Source: Epiperipatus broadwayi
Taxonomy: Eukaryota > Onychophora > Udeonychophora > Euonychophora > Peripatidae
Direction: 5' to 3'
NCBI GenBank assembly: GCA_028023455.1
Contig: JAQFVV010013093.1
Span: 186,001-250,000 of the forward strand
Length of the DNA: 64,000 bases
Positions 58,694 through 64,000 of this stretch are shown one piece after another. The notes below the pieces were generated by a model. That model was not told the origin of the DNA, ran no database searches, and saw only the letters and a list, made by a program, of their open reading frames with translations. The position numbers and the translations under genes were made by a program. Every line of letters starts with the position of its first letter. The stretch's first letter is position 1.

Positions 58694-60352
58694 TTTGTTT
58701 TTAATTGACTTTTATATTTAATTTATATCATCAACATTTTCAATTATTATCAATCTACTACATGATAAACATTTCTCCCAATTAGATTATCTGTTTTATG
58801 ACCTCTCTTTTTTAGAATATAGCAACAGATTTCTAAAATGTATTTATTTATCTCAAAAATGGGCTCTTTTAATTTTACCATCTCTTGAAATCAAATATAG
58901 GAATTCACCTATCTATCTATCATAATCTTCACTTCAGTCTCTTATTCTTTCAATGATGTCAATGATACTTATTTTTTCTTATATACAAGCATTTTCTTTT
59001 CAATTTCTTGAATCTCTCCATACTTTGATGATTAATCTGAAGTCTTTGTTATGCTCTATTGATTGTATCCAAGTCTCAGAATTATCAGTAATAACTAATA
59101 AAATACACCTACTAAAAATATTTATTTTCAAACACTATAGGCATATTTACTTTTAATATTATTTTTATCAAAAAGATCTATCTAGGTTTCATTCTATGAT
59201 TAATTCCATCCATTAAATATGTTTTCATCAATATTAATAATCAACCCAACGTATTTCGAGTTGTTAACTTCTTTTAATTCCTCATTATCAAACTTTATTT
59301 TATTTTTCTGAGAAAAGGACTTTTTTATATTTATCTTCAGTCATACTTTCTCACTTTCATCTGACAACTCTTAACGTTTTCTGAAGTTCTGAAACATTAT
59401 TTGTAAAAACAATTCAATTGCTGAAAGAAAGAAAAACTAAGTTTTGAATTACACCATTTGCAAAATCTAGATGACTTTCTCCATTTCTTTTTATTTCCTT
59501 AGTTCCCACTTTTATCTACAAAATACTTTTTTTTATAAAACTGCTGTAAAAAGATTTGGAAATATGGAAACACCTTGTCATACATCTTTTTCAATATTAA
59601 TATTTTTAATATAACTGTATAATCTAATTACTTCTGTTTCATTTTGATAAATATTCTTCAGAATATGACAATATACTGAGTTTATTATCTTGATGATCCA
59701 GTGCTTTAACTACAGTAAGCAAAAAGCCTTTCCAAAATCTACAATTCCAAGCATAATGGCAACTCATTTTTATTTGTCCTTTTTATCATTTCTTTCGATA
59801 AGTAGATGTGTTTCATTGTATTAAAACCGTTTTAAAATTTCTCTTGTTTTTTTGGTTTGTTTGAATCCAAAGTTCGCTGTAGTCGAATTATAATTATCTT
59901 GGTAAAGATTTTGTATAGAATAGATAATAATCATAGGATTAATTTTTTTTATAACTTCTTTATTATCTTTTATAAACAACATTGTTACTGCATTCTTCCA
60001 ATCATCTAGACCTTTTTATTATTTAGCCATTTCGTAAATATTTTTTTTTCATTTTGGTTTACATGTGTAAAACTTACTCTACCCATAACTTTGACATTAT
60101 CTACTTGAGATAATTATCACTAATCATTTATTAAACTAGATATTGTCTTTAACCCAGATAAGATTACTATATCTTTGATTTTTTTAAATTAATTAATCAC
60201 ACACACACACACTGAGTTATTTACGTCACACTGAATTATTTACATTTCTTTTTCTCATATGCAATATTTATTTAATTTATTAAATAATCTCTACACCCCC
60301 AGACATGTTTTGAAATTATATAAATAAAGATACAATAAATATTAGAAATGGT

Positions 60353-60405
60353 GACCTAAACCAACTGATGAATGCTAAGTTCGCACGAAATGCATCTTGG
60401 AGGTT
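60353..60405 (+). ncRNA. Hammerhead ribozyme motif, core intact
   Basis: GTGACCTAAACCAA leads into CTGATGA (60,365-60,371); stem II is TGC/GCA with an A-C mismatch at its base and a seven-base loop; GAAA at 60,387-60,390; helix III ATGCAT (60,390-60,395); cleavage base C at 60,396; TTGGAGGTT closes helix I with CCAA/TTGG and ACCT/AGGT. All invariant core bases are present; stem II is weakened. Confidence 0.8.
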
Positions 60406-60730
60406 ATTTGTCTTTTATTGTACATTTTTGTACTTCAAAAGAATATGTGGTGGTTTGGGAGTTATTTAATACGTTTATAAAAAGATATTACGTATGGAAA
60501 TAAAAATAAAAATAACTCAGTTCAGAGATATATTAATCTTTAACTGAGGTTTAAAGTTTATATGTGGGCTAGAAAAATCTCTAGGTTAATAAATGATTAG
60601 TAATAATCATTACTGTATTTATCTAGGGTGGATGATGTTAAAGTTGTGAGACGTGTAATTTTGACATTTGTAAATTAAAATGTAACAATTTACTATTGAT
60701 AAATTGAATGCTTATAATAAAGATATATAT

Positions 60731-60777
60731 GGGCCAACTTTTGAGTGCTGGTTCAGAATAAAATGCATTTTGGGGAT
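60731..60777 (+). ncRNA. Decayed hammerhead motif
   Basis: Second ribozyme of the tandem: GGGCCAA, core CTTTTGA, GTGCTGGTTCAG, AAAATGCATT, TTGGGGATC. Core and stem II are damaged but the helix III and helix I sequences are clear. Its equivalent cleavage point (after 60,769) is 373 bp from that of the first ribozyme. Confidence 0.6.
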
Positions 60778-62200
60778 CTTTGTTTTTTATTGTACCTTTA
60801 TTTATATGATTTTAAAATAATGCGTGGTGGCGTGTAGATTATTTAATACATTCATAAAAATAAATTAATTAATTTTATCTAACAATTTTTCTACTACTTT
60901 ATCTGCTTTTTTTAAAATATCAATAACAATTCCACTATTTCCTGGAGTTTTCTCATTTTATAGATTTAACGTCTTATTTCTTCATTTAAAATCTAGGCAA
61001 TTCAAAAGATGTAATAATTATAAGGAATATTTTTTTGTTCTTAATTATTATATAATTCTTTATAAAATTCTTTCACGCACTTTATAACTCTCTTTTAGTG
61101 ACAGTTCTATGTTTTCTTATTGTCATATCATTAACTCTTTTTCTAACATTTTACAAAATTCTAGATACTCACTCAATTCTTTTTAATATATCAATTTATA
61201 TAAACCAAATTATATAATATATCAATTTTAAAAAAATCGTAATTCTTCTTTCTTTTTATATTTTCTTATAAAATTAGAAAATTTATTGCAAATTGCTGCT
61301 TTTTTTGTACCATTGTTATGTTTCTTAATAGTGTATCAGTTATTTTCTTATTGATTTCATTCAAATCTCACACATCTTCAAAATCTATTAATATTTTAAA
61401 ACGATTTGCAATTTCTAATTTAAATTTATTGGAATGCTTCTGAAGGTTATCAATATCAACTTTCATTACAATTTTTCATGATTTTTTGCTCTCTAGTTTT
61501 GCACTTTCAGGTATCTTACATCTCACTATTCGATGATCATTTTGAAGATCTTGAAATATATATTTTCTCTAGTCAAAATGTAATCCAATTTTGCTATACT
61601 TTTATTTGGATATTACCATATTCATTTCCGTTTAGCATTTTTCTCACAGAAAGAATTAAACAAGGTTTTTTTTTTTTTTGTGAACTTCACGAGTCTAAGT
61701 CCTCTCTCTCATTTTTATCACCATAATCAAATTGATCTATAACAGTTTCACTTTCCAATCGTTTGCCAATTCTAATAACAAAATTTCTCATAACAATCTT
61801 AAAATGTTTGGTCTAATCAAAAGCACTTAATACATCTATATAAAAACCTTTATTTCATCATGAAAACTTGTTGGGCCATAAATCTAAATTATCTGCATTT
61901 GGTATTTTCCTAAATGTGAATAACTAATCTTACCACTCTGTCTAATAAACAATTAATTTACACATTAATCTTTCACTTTTTATTTATAATGAATCCTACT
62001 TCCTTTATGCTTCCAATATTTGTATGTTTGTTGTACATGCCTCCAACTTTTTAAATCATTGGTCTCTTCCTTTTTTTTTCTTACTTTAAATAAAGTTCAA
62101 CCATGTCCCATTTAATATTAGACAATTTTTTCCACTTGTAAAATCTTCCACTTGTATGAGATCTGTAATTATAAATACTCTAATAAAAAGTCATGGGTCT

Positions 62201-63289
62201 GCAATTAGGAGATCTCTCTCTGCTTTCAGCCATCAACTTCTGCTTTGGAAAGTCAATTTACAGTCTCCTGGGAATAATGTCCATAATTTAGTTTGGTCTT
62301 TCATGATTTTATATATCTATCAAAATAAGATTATTCACATACACATATTTCTGATATGTCATTTAACAATAAATTTACTGCAGTAGCAGACCTGACCGTG
62401 TTGATGAGTCAACGTTCCATGTCAGTTTACTATATGAATAATCATATAGTAATTACAGCTCTAACGATAGTGGACATTAGGAAATTGCCATGTTCCGTTT
62501 ATTTGAGGCCTCAAAGAAATAATTACAAAAAAATTTTCTTTCAGTTAATAGTAGTAAACTTCTTTCTGAAACCATCTAATTTATATAAATTCAAATAAAT
62601 TTTATTCTGATTACAATGGTTATGAAATTGCATTTATTTATCTTTTCATATTTTTGATTATCACAAAATTTAATACTCAAAAATAGTTAGCAGAGTAGAT
62701 TATTTCACAATTTATTTTATTTTAATAAAAGTAAATACTTGAATAAAGATAAATATTATTTAATTATTGTTTTTTACATAATTATTTTAAATCTCTCCGG
62801 AAATAGGAATACAGAAATCAAAAGAAACTAATCTTTTTCTATTTAAACATGTAGCAGCAAAGATACTCTAATTTTTATGATTTATGATTTTAACAATATT
62901 TAAGTTTTGAAAATATATAGTAATGTTGAATCTTTTGTTATAATTCAATCTTTTTTCCATATTGTTTTAATATATACTTGGAGACAATGAGAAATGTATA
63001 ATATGTTGAATACGCGTTTTTCTAAGAATAGGGTTTTGATGAGTAATACTCTGCAATCCAGTAATTAAAAACAGATATTTCAACATTTTTATCTTGTTTT
63101 TGTATACTGTAATTTTACAAAATATATTTTGTCAAAGTTATTACTTCTATTAAAAATTCTGATTAATTATAAAATGCAATCCAATCATAATTAAATAAAT
63201 CATCATGAACATGCAGAATTTATAATAGAAAAGTATATTTTCATACAATATACACACGCATATATATAATTTGTAAATACAATTATATT
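62201..63289. other. AT-rich stretch, possibly the 5' part of the RTE LINE
   Basis: Plus-strand open frames 62,156-62,386 and 62,356-62,598 look like antisense of decayed LINE sequence or chance. No clear endonuclease motif was identified beyond about 62,200. Confidence 0.4.
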
Positions 63290-63395
63290 GTCTATACTGA
63301 ACTTAATGTAATTAAAAGAGATTTGAACTCAGACTCCATTTTGTATAACACTCATGATCACATACATGTGAAAAAAATAAATGATCTCCAATATA
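63290..63395 (-). repeat. Composite tRNA-like repeat, minus-strand partial copy
   Basis: On the minus strand: ATATATTGGAGATCATTTAT, then TGTGATCATGAGTGTTATA, GAGTCTGAGTTCAAATCTC (B-box-like) and TTAATTACATT. It begins at the ribozyme's 3' helix I strand, so the hammerhead core is missing. Confidence 0.5.
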
Positions 63396-63519
63396 TATAT
63401 ATATTATAACAAAGATTTTCATAATTAAAAGGTGGAATTAAAGAAACTTTTGGAAAATACTATATTAGTTATCTGTAATAAGAAATTTCTAAGATCAGCA
63501 ATAAAGAAATCTTGTTTAA

Positions 63520-63650
63520 AGTCTTTAAAAGGGTACCTATTCACATATATGTGAACACTTTATCGGTTGAAGATGGCCATCAATGTTTTGATAAAATCTT
63601 TTTTATCTTTGTCAAGGAGCTGTGTGTGAATTAAAGACTTTTTAAGAGTT
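63520..63650 (+). repeat. Long imperfect hairpin
   Basis: GTCTTTAA and TTCACA in the 5' part (about 63,521-63,546) pair with TGTGTGAATTAAAGAC (about 63,624-63,639). In between lies GTTGAAGATGGCCATCAATG and GATAAAA, which vaguely resembles a PLE-type ribozyme with the core decayed. Called only as a hairpin. Confidence 0.4.
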
Positions 63651-64000
63651 ATTTTGTCAAGAAGTTATACAATCTTAGATGGAGATTTAAGCATGATTTT
63701 GTATTTTTCGATTTTTTAAATAAGTAATTGTTCTAAAAATACTGCTAGAAGGTTGGGAGAGAATAATAGATCTCTAAAGCTGAAATGTGCTAAATTTTGT
63801 ACACTTGTTTGAGTTTTTCAGAATTTTCAGACTCTTTCATAGTTCTTAAACCATATTTTTTTTTAATTTAATCAATATTTTAGTGTTATTAAAATCACTA
63901 GTGGAACTTAAAAACTGTCATATAAAGGCTGATGTAATTGAATTTTTACTGAAAGCATCTTTATTCTTCCCAATTCTTTAACTGAAAACATAGAATTTCA
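63651..64000. other. AT-rich non-coding end of window
   Basis: Nothing recognised. Confidence 0.5.

Larger units (their letters stand above)
60045..60870 (+). mobile_element. Hammerhead repeat H1 inserted in the RTE LINE
   Basis: The insertion separates codons that are contiguous in the RTE protein (…KLLDK | FTKWLNNK…). It has the same blocks as 26.3-27.15 kb: inverted block (60,060-60,345), hammerhead, block in plus orientation (60,406-60,725), second hammerhead, and part of the block again (60,780-60,868). Thus the plus strand reads ribozyme, unit, ribozyme, partial unit. Confidence 0.75.
58722..62200 (-). pseudogene. Second RTE-type LINE, near full length, decayed and split
   Basis: Minus-strand RTE homologous to the copy at 61-1677. 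From 5' to 3': endonuclease end with LDYILTREN (about 61,600-61,550), linker IANRFKILIDFEDV (about 61,410-61,370), the finger motif NEKTPGNSGIVIDILKKAD (about 60,960-60,905), then after an inserted repeat DDWKNAV (about 60,010-59,990), palm GIVDFGKAF (about 59,755-59,730), the active-site box SHLDFANGVI (about 59,480-59,450), YVGLIINIDEN (about 59,250) and a TGATGAT-type end near 58,725-58,735. There are many stops and frameshifts. The active site reads FANG where FADD is expected. Confidence 0.75.

Noticed and set aside
1-64000. CRISPR arrays, operons, rRNA, prophage
   Set aside because: No regularly spaced direct repeats with unique spacers, no ribosome-binding-site gene strings and no rRNA-like sequence; the DNA is eukaryotic in character.

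Overview
The window looks like gene-poor, very AT-rich animal DNA. Three things support this: long non-coding stretches full of simple repeats, many degraded retroelements and DNA transposons, and a single convincing host coding exon, the N-terminal exon of a rhodopsin-family receptor ending at a splice donor. The mix of RTE-type LINEs, Penelope-like elements (PLEs), hammerhead-ribozyme repeats, hAT and pogo/Tigger-type transposons and tRNA-like SINE pieces fits a lophotrochozoan, perhaps a cephalopod mollusc. That assignment is inference. There are no bacterial-style operons, CRISPR arrays or rRNA genes.

Layout: 0-1.7 kb holds the 3' part of an RTE LINE with a (TGA)n tail. At 6.0-6.7 kb is a perfectly balanced inverted repeat (297-bp arms) whose arms carry hammerhead-like folds. 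A receptor exon lies at 11.0-11.5 kb (minus). At 13.0 and 21.5 kb are composite repeats joining a hammerhead to a tRNA-like B box. A short poly(A) retrocopy with a 13-bp target duplication sits at 13.6 kb. A second LINE type lies at 16.3-19.8 kb, and a possible membrane-protein exon at 20.3-20.8 kb (minus). PLE-A at 22.0-24.5 kb is an almost perfect 2.5-kb palindrome. Hammerhead repeats follow at 24.8-25.2 and 26.3-27.15 kb. PLE-B at 32.6-34.5 kb is a second palindrome, one arm of which carries a 327-bp insertion. At 36.66-37.73 kb is a Tigger-like element with TA target duplication. At 40.8-41.8 kb is a hAT element with 8-bp target duplications, followed by a decayed hAT transposase at 42.1-43.8 kb (minus). 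At 51.2 kb a long-helix hammerhead precedes a PLE endonuclease fragment (PLE-C, 52.1-52.4 kb). An LTR-like insertion lies at 53.4-55.5 kb. PLE-D at 55.8-58.7 kb is a third, older PLE palindrome. A second RTE LINE (58.7-62.2 kb, minus) is split by a hammerhead repeat with two ribozyme copies 373 bp apart.

The main message is structural. At least six repeat groups here either contain hammerhead-ribozyme folds or exist as head-to-head inverted repeats, and several do both. Three unrelated-looking PLE lineages, all 5'-truncated, have the same head-to-head form. The hammerheads have tiny self-complementary helix III segments, which predicts cleavage as dimers, and at 60.4-60.8 kb (less clearly at 24.8-25.2 kb) repeat units of about 370-390 bp look like retrozyme-type non-autonomous elements. 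Hammerheads in PLEs and retrozymes are known in general. The concentration, the tRNA-like fusion and the recurrent palindromic form are what deserve attention. All coordinates of repeat edges were read by eye.
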